This document shows, one piece after another, positions 1-7,397 of a DNA stretch of 55,293 bases (position 1 is the stretch's first letter; every line of letters starts with the position of its first letter). The position numbers were made by a program, and so were the translations under genes. Below the pieces are notes generated by a model. The model ran no database searches. It was not told the DNA's origin and saw only the letters and a program-made list of their open reading frames with translations. The DNA is from an uncultured Propionibacterium sp. (GTDB lineage: Bacteria; Actinomycetota; Actinomycetes; Propionibacteriales; Propionibacteriaceae), in assembly GCA_937867175.1 (NCBI GenBank), contig CALMKG010000553.1, forward strand, positions 1 to 55,293, given 5' to 3'.

Positions 1-12
1 GACATCACATCG

Positions 13-46
13 TAGCGGGGGCAGGATTTGAACCTGCGACCTCTGG
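13..46 (-). other. Attachment site: 3' fragment of tRNA-Met (initiator type)
   Basis: Read on the minus strand, these 34 bases are the 3' part of a tRNA: the end of the anticodon stem, the T arm (GGTTCAAATCC) and the acceptor strand ending GCCCCCGCTA. They match the actinobacterial initiator tRNA-Met as I remember it. The 5' half is absent, so this is not a working gene. A 3' tRNA fragment is what an integrative element leaves at one end after tyrosine-recombinase insertion into a tRNA gene; the orientation puts the element to the right and chromosome in the first 12 bases. The intact tRNA should lie at the other end, outside the window. The isoacceptor is less certain than the att interpretation. 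Confidence 0.75.
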
Positions 47-65
47 AATCGCACGGGGCGATTCC
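45..65. other. Perfect hairpin abutting the att core
   Basis: GGAATCGC and GCGATTCC form a perfect 8-bp inverted repeat around a 5-base loop, beginning on the last bases of the tRNA homology. The next 100 bases hold further GAATCGC and CCGGTCGCTACCGG-like pieces, as expected of arm-type binding sites near an attP core. There is no U tract, so a terminator is unlikely. Its role in excision is an inference. Confidence 0.4.
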
Positions 66-234
66 GAGTGCTACCGAACGTTGCGGGAAACAGCCGAATC
101 GCTTGTGCTGACGCGTAATCCGCTGTCTCTGACCCTCCCGACTGTACCCGGTCGCTACCGGTCCGACCCGACTGAATCCGGAGGGTAAGTGGTGGGCGAT
201 CGAGTCCCACTTGACCTGGTCGCCAACGAAGGAG

Positions 235-1023
235 TCATGCGGAGTAGTGGGCCGCCCTGCGACCGATGCACGCCATCACCATCGCCATGATCCATCCAAC
301 CACTGTCCAGCCTAGGAAGAAGCAAAGCAGTCCAGTCGCCGTACTGTTGGTGGAGCGGCGTGTTACGGCTACGGCCCATGGCAACATGTAGCCGACCGTC
401 AGCACGGTCAGTATCCATGCGATCGTCACGACCATCTGACCCGTCTTCTGGGGCGCCGTTCCGAAGGCATGCGCTGGGGCCACGTGCCATGCCGGTTGGC
501 CCAGTGGCTCTTGTGCAACGTTCCATGCCGCGCCGTTCCAGTGTCGGAGTCCGTCGGGCGTGGAGTACCAGCCGGGCGGTGCACTTAACGACGGAGCCAG
601 GGGGCCGTGGACAGTCGCGGTCTTAAGCTCCGCAACTCGACGCCGACGATCCTTGATGTGTGAGTAGGCCTTAACTCCAGCGAAAATGCCCGCACCTACT
701 GCGGCGATTGCGGCGAGGTCGCCCAGGGACAAGTCAACGTCGTTGGCTGTCTGCGATTCATCTGCATCCTCGCCATCTTCGTCTTCGTCGCCCTCTCCAT
801 GGGGCACTTCGAACGCGAAGTCATCGTGCTCGTTGAAGCTGGTGGGGTGTGCGTACCCGTCCCGAACCTCGAACATCGGCAGCCCGAAGTCATCCCGCTC
901 GTTGAACGTAGTCGGGAACACCTCCGACCCTCGGATCTCGAACACAGGCAGGAAGTCCTCGAAATCGTCGGACACAAGGGGATAGACCTCTGTCCCGCGG
1001 ACCTCGTAGCTGTTGTACCCCAC
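235..1023 (-). CDS. Membrane protein with DUF2510 and superinfection-immunity-like domains
   Basis: 262 aa with a GTG start. Residues 1-75 hold three imperfect repeats of about 23 aa, each with an E[VI]RG-type motif and an (F/S)xxDDF end. An acidic stretch follows, then one hydrophobic segment (about 98-118), a DUF2510 domain (PPGWYSTPDGLRHWNGAAW), and two C-terminal membrane segments resembling the superinfection immunity family (Imm_superinfect), including GWTVVGWIMAMV. Family knowledge suggests an inner-membrane protein; in phage such proteins block later DNA entry. A role in excluding related elements is my inference. No clear Shine-Dalgarno is visible at the GTG, so the start is uncertain. 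It sits next to the att site and transcribes towards it. Confidence 0.7.
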   Translation of the reverse strand: MGYNSYEVRGTEVYPLVSDDFEDFLPVFEIRGSEVFPTTFNERDDFGLPMFEVRDGYAHPTSFNEHDDFAFEVPHGEGDEDEDGEDADESQTANDVDLSLGDLAAIAAVGAGIFAGVKAYSHIKDRRRRVAELKTATVHGPLAPSLSAPPGWYSTPDGLRHWNGAAWNVAQEPLGQPAWHVAPAHAFGTAPQKTGQMVVTIAWILTVLTVGYMLPWAVAVTRRSTNSTATGLLCFFLGWTVVGWIMAMVMACIGRRAAHYSA

Positions 1024-1089
1024 AGGAGCATTCTGCCCGCTAAATCGTTCTCGGTGCCCGGTTCAGGGATCGATCCCAGGTCCCGCCCG

Positions 1090-1435
1090 CTACAGCCCCA
1101 AGTTCCGACTGGTCGTGGTCGCCATCGCTTCGGCGGGGCGGATGTAGTGGTGGAGCAGGGTTCCGAGATCACTGTGACGGGTCTGGGCAGCGATTCGGTC
1201 AATCGGGACACCGTTGACGGCGGCGGCGGTCGGTGGGCTTGTCGGCGGGGCGCGACGCGCATGATCCGGCGCAGCCCACGGCGCACACGTCGTACGACGA
1301 CGTCGGCGGTCGGGTCGGACAGGCCCTCCTGGTGGTGCCGATGTGCGATGCCGGAGCAGTATCCATCGAGGGTCCCGAAGGTGAGCCCGGTCTCGGCCCG
1401 CTCGGTGAGGTACGCGGCCAACCCTTCTTCCCCGC
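1090..1435 (-). pseudogene. Tyrosine recombinase (integrase) with internal deletion
   Basis: Two parts of one integrase are joined out of frame. Upstream on the minus strand is the N-terminal SAM-like DNA-binding part ([20 protein letters not shown] ... [20 protein letters not shown]). Near 1222-1232 this switches frame to the C-terminal tail ([20 protein letters not shown] ... [21 protein letters not shown], stop at 1090-1092). About 150 residues between them are gone, including the first catalytic Arg and the H-x-x-R box; the nucleophilic Tyr in HHYIRP remains. It cannot be active. It may be the former integrase of this or an earlier element at the same site. Confidence 0.85.
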
Positions 1436-1542
1436 GCCCAAGGCTCCAAATGGAACACCGTCGCCGCGAGTCCGTCCGGCCTGCAGACCGCTGCAAGGTG
1501 AGCAGCAGGCGGCCCGCCAGACGGAAAACTTCCCTGTGCCCC

Positions 1543-1660
1543 CTCCGCGAGCTCGACGAGGTCGCCTACCTACGGTTCGCCAGCGTCTACCGATGGGTTC
1601 GAGTCGGCCGACGACCTCGAGACCGAGATCGCGATGCTCCGCGGCGAGTCGTGGGATTAA
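1543..1660 (+). pseudogene. nrdR: 3' fragment of nrdR, frameshifted
   Basis: The translation [16 protein letters not shown] (1543-1590) is the conserved end of the ATP-cone region of NrdR, the zinc-finger/ATP-cone repressor of ribonucleotide reductase genes. One extra base at about 1593 then shifts the frame, after which GFESADDLETEIAMLRGESWD and TAA (1658-1660) complete a normal NrdR C-terminus. The zinc ribbon and most of the ATP-cone are missing upstream. This is a relic of a chromosomal gene, or of an nrdR copy carried by an earlier element, not a working regulator. Confidence 0.75.
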
Positions 1661-1913
1661 CCCCGTACGGACGCCACCAGGAGGACAAGGAGCCGCCAGC
1701 CGGAGTGTGCCGGGACTTCAGCATCGACAACAGCGCGCAGAACGACACGGGTCCCGGGCCAACACGCCTCTGAACTGCGGTTTTGCGGGTTCGGATTGGC
1801 CGAACGAGTTCCGCAGGCGGCGCGACCGACAACTCCGGAGAGGACTGGTCGAAGTACCAGTAGACGCTAGTGCTGTCCGACCTCCATGGTCCGCGGCGAA
1901 GGGGTGAGACCAG

Positions 1914-2279
1914 GTGACTGGACAGCAGAACGAGGGTGGGACCGTGAAGGAGATCTTGTGGTTGGTGATCATCGCCAGCGGCTCGACGAGCACCGGCGGC
2001 GCGATCGCGCGCGCCTTCGACCCGACGACGGTGCCGAAGGCGCTCGTGGTGGCGATGTTCGTCATCTGCCTGCTCTCATGCGCGGTCAGCATGGCGATGG
2101 CGACCTTCCTGGAGGTCCTCACCACCCTCGGCGAAGAGCGGCGCCGGGACCACGAGGCCGGTCTGCCGCCCCGCTCCGGGTGGCTTCGCCGCGGACACCA
2201 GCCATCGGCGCCGACACCACCGCCCGAGCCGCGCGAGCTGGCCACCGTTCCACCCGCGTGCCCTGACCCGACCACCTGA
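1914..2279 (+). CDS. Small membrane protein, function unknown
   Basis: 121 aa from a GTG start, with AAGGGG about 10 bases upstream. Two hydrophobic stretches (about residues 14-32 and 43-65) suggest two membrane helices or a re-entrant hairpin; the tail is Pro/Arg-rich and probably cytoplasmic. A second possible start (GTG at the VKEILW codons) would remove 10 residues. I do not recognise a family. It lies between the integrase/nrdR relics and another small ORF on the same strand. Confidence 0.5.
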   Translation: MTGQQNEGGTVKEILWLVIIASGSTSTGGAIARAFDPTTVPKALVVAMFVICLLSCAVSMAMATFLEVLTTLGEERRRDHEAGLPPRSGWLRRGHQPSAPTPPPEPRELATVPPACPDPTT

Positions 2280-2397
2280 CCCAGATCCGCCACCGTCGCC
2301 ACTTCGCGCGCGTGCCGGCTCCCCACCTCGGCCGGCACCAGGCATGGTTTGGCACATGCCTGGACGGAACTGCGTACCCCAGGGGAACCCGACCGAG

Positions 2398-2565
2398 ATG
2401 CTCGAGACCCTCTCGATCCTGACCACCGACATCGACGAGCTACGCACGAAGGTCGCCTCCGGCGCGGCAACAGAGGCCGACGCCCTCGACCGTGCCCTCC
2501 GCGGCCTCCAGGAACTCGCCGGCGTCCTCGAACCGGTCGTCCGGTTCTACAAGCAGAAGATGTAG
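2398..2565 (+). CDS. Small acidic helical protein, unknown
   Basis: 55 aa (MLETLSILTTDIDELRTKVA ... VRFYKQKM). I chose ATG 2398 because AGGGGAA lies about 10 bases upstream; an in-frame upstream start at 2344 would add a Pro/Gly-rich leader without a good ribosome site. The heptad-like pattern suggests a short helical or coiled-coil protein. It converges with the regulator at 2580-2909, with only 14 bases between the stops. Confidence 0.5.
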   Translation: MLETLSILTTDIDELRTKVASGAATEADALDRALRGLQELAGVLEPVVRFYKQKM

Positions 2566-2579
2566 CCCGCGGCCGTGTG

Positions 2580-2909
2580 TCAGTCGCGGAGAATGGCGAA
2601 CCGCCGTACATGGCCACCCATGCCACCGCGGCGCGAGATCTGCCCGACCCGGGACACACTCAACCCGGTCGCCTCCGCGATCCGCTCCAGCGTCCACCCC
2701 TGCTGACGCAGCTGCCGAACCGCATCCTGACGCACGTCGGCAACAGCTTCGAGCTCGAAGTCGAGCTGCGCGAAGAAATCGTTCACCGCCCGCACCACAA
2801 CCTGGGAGTCCCCCAGCCCTGCGAGCCGCTCGACCTCCGCCGCCAGCGCGGCCTGAAACTCCGGGGAGATGTCACCCGGACGGGACCCGGCACGACGACG
2901 AGGAGGCAC
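2580..2909 (-). CDS. Helix-turn-helix protein (sigma region 4-like)
   Basis: 109 aa from GTG 2909. The C-terminal half (AVRQLRQQGWTLERIAEATG followed by LSVSRVGQISRR) is a helix-turn-helix of the sigma-70 region 4/HTH_23 kind. The N-terminal half is helical (PEFQAALAAEVERLAGLGDS), possibly a dimerisation part. An upstream extension of the frame is open to 3149, but the two TTGCAGA palindromes at 2926-2941 and 2975-2990 would then be coding; placing the start at 2909 leaves them in the leader, where an autoregulator would bind. Start choice and autoregulation are inferences. Confidence 0.6.
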   Translation of the reverse strand: MPPRRRAGSRPGDISPEFQAALAAEVERLAGLGDSQVVVRAVNDFFAQLDFELEAVADVRQDAVRQLRQQGWTLERIAEATGLSVSRVGQISRRGGMGGHVRRFAILRD

Positions 2910-2925
2910 ACCCGCACTCGATCGT

Positions 2926-2941
2926 TTGCAGAGGTCTGCAA
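2926..2941. promoter_or_regulatory. Palindromic operator 1 (TTGCAGA-GG-TCTGCAA)
   Basis: A perfect inverted repeat with 7-bp arms and a 2-base centre lies 17 bases upstream of the GTG chosen for the HTH gene at 2580-2909. A 13/16 match begins 49 bases further upstream. Likely operator of the adjacent regulator. Confidence 0.5.
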
Positions 2942-2974
2942 GAAAGTCGGCACGCCGGTCGCCGCCCGACCCAG

Positions 2975-2990
2975 TTGCAGAGCACTGCAC
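2975..2990. promoter_or_regulatory. Palindromic operator 2 (TTGCAGA-GC-ACTGCAC)
   Basis: Second, less perfect copy of the operator at 2926-2941; 13 of 16 positions agree. Distance between starts is 49 bp, close to five helical turns, so two dimers could sit on one DNA face. Confidence 0.45.
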
Positions 2991-3477
2991 GAACGTCGTC
3001 CGAATCGCACCCGCCGAGCTGGCTGACAATCGGCCTCCGTGACCGGCATCCAGGAGGACAAGGCACGCAATCATCGCCGCACTCGACCACCAGCGCGTCG
3101 TCTCCTTCGACTTCCACCAACCCACCCGCTCGGCGACGCGACACTCCACATCCCCGACGTCCCCACCCCAGGGCGGCTATCGACGTAGCGTGTGTCCTGT
3201 CGCACTTTCCGTGTGCGCAGCCATCCCGAATTCGTCCAGACCGGGGACGCCACGGACCATCAGCTGCAACACGCACCTCAAGTCCGAACGGGCCCGACCC
3301 GGCCGCCGCAACCTCGGTCTTGTCGGTCACTTTTCTGGCCTGCGGAGCATGCCCAGAACAGTCCTCGACGAGGCTCTGCGGCGCCGCCTGTGACACGCCG
3401 AGAACCCGAGCTGTTTGCACACGCCACCGGCATCTGTCACCGTTACTGCAGGCGGAAGAAGTGCGCCCGCAGCCCAA
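2991..3477. other. No gene recognised
   Basis: About 490 bases with open frames on both strands but none with family resemblance, a good ribosome site or consistent codon bias. Short stretches read like decayed coding sequence. I see no repeat or RNA gene in it. Confidence 0.4.
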
Positions 3478-3504
3478 CCCCGACACCGACCCGGTCGGGG
3501 TTTT
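3478..3504 (+). terminator. Rho-independent terminator
   Basis: CCCCGAC and GTCGGGG form a 7-bp stem around a 9-base loop, followed directly by TTTT. It faces into the HTH gene at 3581 and would insulate that gene from upstream transcription. Confidence 0.6.
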
Positions 3505-3542
3505 CGCGTTCCACGGTCCAATTTCGGTGCGGTGGCTAGAAC

Positions 3543-3556
3543 CTGCAACGTTGCAG
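3543..3556. promoter_or_regulatory. Perfect palindrome upstream of HTH gene
   Basis: CTGCAACGTTGCAG is a perfect 14-bp palindrome that ends 24 bases before the ATG at 3581. It shares the TTGCA/TGCAA half-sites with the operators near 2930. A probable operator for the 3581 gene. Confidence 0.5.
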
Positions 3557-3580
3557 TGTCACGCAGATACCGTTGGACCC

Positions 3581-4351
3581 ATGAGGGTCTGGGAGCTTGC
3601 CGAACAGCTGCGGATTCCGGCCTTAGCTGTCATCGACTTGCTTCGCGCCGAAGGCGAGCACGTCACCAGCCACCTCAACCACGTCCCCGGCACCCTCGTC
3701 CACGTCGTGATCGCGAACGCTCCCCGGCCGTCGAAGACCGACGCCGACTACGAACCCCAGCCACCCACCAAAGCCGAGCTCGCCGAGTGGGCCCGCTGGC
3801 GCGCGGAGCGTGACGCCGAAACCCGACGCATGCGACGCCGACGCCCGGGCCCGCGACCCGTCACTCTCAGCCAACACTGGGACGGTGACGACGACTACTA
3901 CGACCCTGACGAGGACTTCCGCCGACAAGACGAAGCCAGCACCCGCGACATCACCTTCTACGCCGGCGTCAAAGCAGCCACCGTCCGCCAGTGGGTCAAA
4001 CGCGGCTACATCACCCCGATCCGCAAAGAACGCGGCTCCCACGTCTTCAACACCAACGACTTCCTCACCGCCCTCAACGCCATCCAGCGCCGCCGCAGCT
4101 ACTCAGCTCGCCCCCGACGCCGACGGGCCATCCGACAACCTGCCATGGCCAACAACCAGTTCGAGAAGCTCCACCGCGTCTACCCCAACCACCTCCTCAC
4201 CCTCACCCAGGCAGCCGACATCGCCGGCCTCGCCCCCGCCACCATCCGGTCCTGGATTCGGCGCGGACACCTCAAACCACACCCCAGCAGCCGACCACGA
4301 GCCACCAAGGTCACGGTCGCCGCCCTCCACAACGCCATTCACCGGCGCTGA
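3581..4351 (+). CDS. IF2-N-like domain plus two helix-turn-helix domains; regulator
   Basis: 256 aa from ATG 3581. Residues 1-40 (MRVWELAEQLRIPALAVIDL ... GEHVTSHLNHV) resemble the N-terminal module of translation initiation factor IF-2. A charged linker follows, then two MerR/HTH_17-like modules: about 133-170 (ITFYAGVKAATVRQWVKRGY) and about 205-240 (LTLTQAADIAGLAPATIRSW, IRRGH). No IF-2 GTPase part is present. Known families with two such modules bind DNA; here the protein is most likely a regulator of this end of the element. The frame stays open far upstream, but the perfect palindrome and terminator before 3581 favour the short form. No strong Shine-Dalgarno is seen, so translation may be leaderless. 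Confidence 0.65.
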   Translation: MRVWELAEQLRIPALAVIDLLRAEGEHVTSHLNHVPGTLVHVVIANAPRPSKTDADYEPQPPTKAELAEWARWRAERDAETRRMRRRRPGPRPVTLSQHWDGDDDYYDPDEDFRRQDEASTRDITFYAGVKAATVRQWVKRGYITPIRKERGSHVFNTNDFLTALNAIQRRRSYSARPRRRRAIRQPAMANNQFEKLHRVYPNHLLTLTQAADIAGLAPATIRSWIRRGHLKPHPSSRPRATKVTVAALHNAIHRR

Positions 4352-4399
4352 CCCGAAAGGAGACCAACCCCAGGCGTAACGAACCGCGCCACCAACCCA

Positions 4400-4424
4400 G
4401 GCCCGCCCACAGCGGGCCTTCTTC
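4400..4424 (+). terminator. Rho-independent terminator
   Basis: GGCCCGC and GCGGGCC form a perfect 7-bp stem with a 5-base loop, followed by TTCTTC. It lies 49 bases after the stop of the IF2-N/HTH gene and before the small membrane gene. Confidence 0.55.
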
Positions 4425-4444
4425 ATGCCCAAAGAAGGAACCAC

Positions 4445-4633
4445 GTGAAGAAGATCAACGCGTTCGGCACCAGCGCCGCAGCTGTCGCAGCTGTCAGCTA
4501 CGGGCCGACGGCGCTGCTCCTCGTCGCGCTCCTCATCGCCGGCATCGCATGCCTGCTCCGCTGGTACGCAAACTTGAGCCCCGCTCAGTGGCGTGCCTTC
4601 GAGCGCATCGTGCGCGCCTGGCGGCAGCGCTGA
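4445..4633 (+). CDS. Small single-helix membrane protein
   Basis: 62 aa from GTG with AAGAAGGAA placed 6-14 bases upstream, one of the clearer ribosome sites here. One hydrophobic helix (about residues 15-40), then a short basic tail (SPAQWRAFERIVRAWRQR). No family recognised. Small proteins of this type are common in actinobacterial mobile elements. Confidence 0.55.
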   Translation: MKKINAFGTSAAAVAAVSYGPTALLLVALLIAGIACLLRWYANLSPAQWRAFERIVRAWRQR

Positions 4634-5003
4634 CAGAGCACCGGACGCGATGAGGGAACGACAGACCCGTGGGCGCTTTCAGCATTGCCCAAAATTGCAG
4701 ACCTCTTCAAGCGGCCAGGGGCTGAAGCGCCCGCATGAAGCCGCTAGCGTCGAGCACGGTGCCCGCTTCGGAGACCCACCGCACCGAGATGCCGACAGCT
4801 ATAAGGGCAGGTAGCGCAACGCCGCGCAACGCCGCGGAAAGTCCGGGGGCGCGATGACCCGCTCCAGGTCCGGGCTAACCGGAGGGCGATCGAGTCTTAC
4901 GTCTACGCGTCGCGGGCGCGTCACTCCGCCAGTCGGGTGGGCGGCGAGTCTCGCGTGCAAGCGCAGCCTGATCGCATAGGCGGTCCGGTCACCGATCCGT
5001 TGG
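4634..5003. other. No gene recognised
   Basis: 370 bases between the small membrane gene and the ung 3' end. The short sequence GGAGGGCGATCGAGTC near 4880 resembles GGTGGGCGATCGAGTCCCAC at 190-210, so the area may contain debris related to the left end. Nothing else is supported. Confidence 0.35.
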
Positions 5004-5037
5004 TTATTGCTCGGCCCAGTTGATCGGGCGCCGTCCT
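5004..5037 (-). pseudogene. ung: Displaced 3' end of ung
   Basis: On the minus strand this reads GRRPINWAEQ and TAA. Joined to the ung part right of the insertion sequence at the shared CCT target duplication, it restores VELGRRPINWAEQ, a normal end for family 1 uracil-DNA glycosylase (P-I-[DN]-W is typical). It is therefore the last ten codons of ung, cut off by the IS. Confidence 0.85.
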
Positions 5038-5053
5038 TGAAGCGCCCCAGGTT
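5038..5053 (+). repeat. IS3 left terminal inverted repeat
   Basis: Sixteen bases (TGAAGCGCCCCAGGTT) that match the right end in reverse orientation without mismatch. Confidence 0.95.
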
Positions 5054-5081
5054 TGATGCCGCATCCTTGTGAGTTGGAAGG

Positions 5082-5402
5082 ATGCGAACCATGCCGAAGA
5101 AGATCGATCCGAAGGTCAAGGAGCGCTGCGTCCGGCAGGTGCTCGAGCACTTGCCGGAGTACCCGTCGCTGACCGCGGCGGCTGAGGCAGTCGCCCGCCG
5201 CGAGGGCTTGGGCAAGGAGACGGTGCGCCGCTGGGTCTTGCAGGCCCAGATCGATGGCGGTCAGCGCCAGGGCGCGACCAGCGAGGAGCTGGCTGAGATC
5301 AAGGACCTGAAGGCCAAGGTCCGTCGGCTCGAGGAAGACAACGAGATCCTGCGCCGGGCCTCGATTTTCTTCGCCGGGGAGCTCGACCCCCGCAATCGCT
5401 GA
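5082..5402 (+). CDS. IS3 transposase OrfA (helix-turn-helix subunit)
   Basis: 106 aa. Residues 1-60 form the HTH that binds the IS ends (IDPKVKERCVRQVLEHLPEY; KETVRRWVLQAQ). Residues 70-95 are a leucine-zipper-like helix (IKDLKAKVRRLEEDNEILRR), the usual dimerisation part. A run of four T at 5365-5368 near its end is the probable -1 slippage site that produces the OrfAB transposase. Complete for the family. Confidence 0.9.
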   Translation: MRTMPKKIDPKVKERCVRQVLEHLPEYPSLTAAAEAVARREGLGKETVRRWVLQAQIDGGQRQGATSEELAEIKDLKAKVRRLEEDNEILRRASIFFAGELDPRNR

Positions 5403-6370
5403 TCGTCGCGTTCATCGACGAGCTGCGGGCCGAGGGCCACGCGGTCGAGTCGATCTGCCGGGTCCTGCGCGAGCAGGGCTGTCAGATCGCCGCGCGGACC
5501 TACCGGGACTGGGCACGCACCGACCGTCGGGTCGCGGCCCGCACGATCAGTGACGCCACGGTGACCAACCAGGTCCGCGACCTGGCGTGGAAGGTCGACC
5601 ACGAGGGCGTGCGCCGGATGACCCCCGAGGGTCTCTACGGGCGTCGGAAGATGACCGCGCTGGTACGACGCTCCAGCCCGGACGCGTCGCCCGGCGCAGT
5701 CGATCGGGCGATGAGATCGCTTGCCCTGCAGGGGATCCGACGCTCGAAGGGGATTCGGACCACGATCCCGGCCAAGGACGGCAAACGGGCCGGCGACCTG
5801 CTCGACCGCGACTTCACCGCCGAAGCGCCGAACCGGACCTGGGTCATGGACTTCACCTACGTCCGCACCTGGGCCGGGTTCGTCTACACCGCGTTCATCC
5901 TCGACGTGTTCGCCCAGAAAATCGTCGCCTGGAACGTGGCACCCACCAAGGCCGTCGAGCTCGTCGACGTGCCCCTGCGGATGGCGCTGTGGCAGCGCGG
6001 TCGCGAAGGCCATCCGGTCGTGCCCGGCGAGCTGATCGGCCACGCCGACGCCGGCTCGCAGTACACGTCCATCACGTTCACCGACCACCTCGCCGACGAG
6101 GGCATCCGGCCTTCGATCGGGTCGGTGGCCGACGCGTATGACAATGCGCTGATGGAGTGCGTGATCGGGCTCTACAAGACCGAGTGCATCCGCACCACGG
6201 TCTTCCACGCCGGGCCCTACCGGAGGATCGGCGACGTCGAGTACGCCACCGCCGGCTGGGTCGACTGGTACAACAACAGGCGCCTGCACAGCACCCTTGG
6301 GATGATGTCCCCAGTGGAGTTCGAGCAGGCCCACTACGCGACTCTCAACCGAGAGCCGCAACCCGTATAG
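5366..6370 (+). CDS. IS3 transposase OrfB (DDE integrase core), expressed by -1 frameshift
   Basis: In frame from the slippery T run. The order is an HTH_21-like region (about 5400-5560), then the rve catalytic core: first Asp in WVMDFTYV (near 5848), second Asp in HADAGSQYTS (near 6050), Glu in NALMECVIGLYKTE (near 6155), giving a complete DDE triad. The end WYNNRRLHSTLGMMSPVEFE is the standard IS3 terminus. An internal ATG at 5561 exists but would drop the N-terminal part, so I treat this as the OrfAB extension. Confidence 0.9.
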   Translation, partial: FLRRGARPPQSLIVAFIDELRAEGHAVESICRVLREQGCQIAARTYRDWARTDRRVAARTISDATVTNQVRDLAWKVDHEGVRRMTPEGLYGRRKMTALVRRSSPDASPGAVDRAMRSLALQGIRRSKGIRTTIPAKDGKRAGDLLDRDFTAEAPNRTWVMDFTYVRTWAGFVYTAFILDVFAQKIVAWNVAPTKAVELVDVPLRMALWQRGREGHPVVPGELIGHADAGSQYTSITFTDHLADEGIRPSIGSVADAYDNALMECVIGLYKTECIRTTVFHAGPYRRIGDVEYATAGWVDWYNNRRLHSTLGMMSPVEFEQAHYATLNREPQPV

Positions 6371-6381
6371 GAGCGGCGGGG

Positions 6382-6397
6382 AACCTGGGGCGCTTCA
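6382..6397 (-). repeat. IS3 right terminal inverted repeat
   Basis: AACCTGGGGCGCTTCA is the exact reverse complement of 5038-5053. CCT follows as the target duplication. Confidence 0.95.
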
Positions 6398-7110
6398 CCT
6401 AGCTCGACAAGCAGATCGTTGGCCTTGGCGAAGGTCTTCGCGGAGCGGAAGTCCGGTTGCTCCTTGCGGGCGGCGGGGTGCGGGGCCTCAACAAGGCCGT
6501 GGCGTCCGAAGTCGATGACATCCCAGCGCTTGATCTTCCGCGCCCTGGCTCCCCAGAGGACGAAGACGACTGGCTCCGGATGGGAGTTGAGTGCCTGCAA
6601 GACCGCCTTGGTGAATGGCCGCCAGCGTCGGAGGTGTCCACCCGCCTGGCCCTTCGGGACGGTGAGGCCGAGGTTCAGCAGCAACACGCCTTGCTTGGCC
6701 CAGCCTGTCAGGTCGCCGTGCTCAGGTGGTTCGTACCCGTCCTGGGTCATCGCGAGGTGGATGTTCCTCAATGAGGTAGGCAGTTTGGTACCCACCGGCA
6801 CCGAGAAGGCCAACCCCATGGCCTCATCCGGATTGGGGTAAGGGTCTTGCCCGATGAGCACGACCTTGACCCTCTCGTAGGGCGTCAAGTGGAACGCAGC
6901 GAACACGTCGTGCAGCGGGGGGTAGACCTCGCCCCGGCGACGTTCCTCGCGGATGAACTGTCGAAGATCCCGGTAGTAGTCCTTGGCCCACTCGTCGTCG
7001 AGGACGCTAGGCCACGGCTGCTGGGACGTGGCCAGCGCCGCCAATCCCTCGGCCTCCTCGGGATCGGCGTCGGCGAGAAGCGCGATGGCCTCGTGGTCGG
7101 TGTTGCTCAC
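6398..7110 (-). pseudogene. ung: Uracil-DNA glycosylase, 3' end interrupted by IS
   Basis: Family 1 uracil-DNA glycosylase, which removes uracil from DNA. GTG start at 7110, with GGAG 7 bases upstream and its codons overlapping the end of the upstream gene. Visible motifs are IGQDPYPNPDEAMGLAFSV (water-activating loop), LLLNLGLTV, and HPAARKEQPDF with KTFAKAND (DNA-intercalation region). The IS removes the last ten codons; reading continues into the IS to a stop at 6334, adding about 20 foreign residues. The catalytic Asp and His remain, so partial activity is possible. Its presence on an element might relate to uracil-containing phage or transfer DNA, but that is speculation. Confidence 0.85.
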
Positions 7111-7397
7111 GCCGTCGGCTCCAATCCAGGCCAACGGCCCAGGCTCATCATCAGTTCGTCGACTGCGTCTGGGAGCGATCCGATTTCGTGGCACTCGCCC
7201 CCAGGGATGACCACCAATGCCCCGCCGAAAAGCATCTCGTCGGGGTGGGCTGGATCGCGAGGGGCGACTACCCAGACCTCGTGGGTCCCGTCCCAGTGCG
7301 CGGGTCCAGCGGCCAAGCTCGAACCTTGCGCGCGTAGGTGAGCGTTGGCGATGCGCTTCGCTGCCTGATGCCTCATTCGCCAGCCTTGTGAGGGCAT
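7107..7397 (-). CDS. Imm35/YrhB-like small protein
   Basis: 96 aa. ATG 7397 is preceded by GGAGGAGG with ideal spacing, better than the upstream start at 7487. The C-terminal part (VWVVAPRDPAHPDEMLFGGA, then LVVIPGGECHEIGSLPDAVD) resembles the YrhB/Imm35 immunity fold, in which a strand with GG precedes a short turn and a helix. Such proteins neutralise polymorphic toxins; no toxin is seen beside it, so function is uncertain. Its stop overlaps the ung start (GTGA), indicating coupled translation. Confidence 0.5.
   Translation of the reverse strand: MPSQGWRMRHQAAKRIANAHLRAQGSSLAAGPAHWDGTHEVWVVAPRDPAHPDEMLFGGALVVIPGGECHEIGSLPDAVDELMMSLGRWPGLEPTA

Larger units (their letters stand above)
5038..6397 (+). 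mobile_element. IS3-family insertion sequence, complete
   Basis: 1360 bp bounded by perfect 16-bp terminal inverted repeats that begin TGAAGCGCC. The target site CCT is duplicated at 5035-5037 and 6398-6400, a length normal for IS3. It carries orfA (5082-5402) and orfB (to 6370) in the -1 relation expected for programmed frameshifting. Both ends, all catalytic residues and the target duplication are intact, so insertion was recent and the copy may still be active. It interrupts ung ten codons before its stop. Confidence 0.95.

Noticed and set aside
13-46. Functional tRNA gene
   Set aside because: Only the 3' half is present; sequence beyond base 46 does not continue the tRNA.
3060-3190. Possible decayed coding stretch (reads IIAALDHQRVVSFDFH)
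   Set aside because: Too short and surrounded by frame breaks; no family could be assigned.
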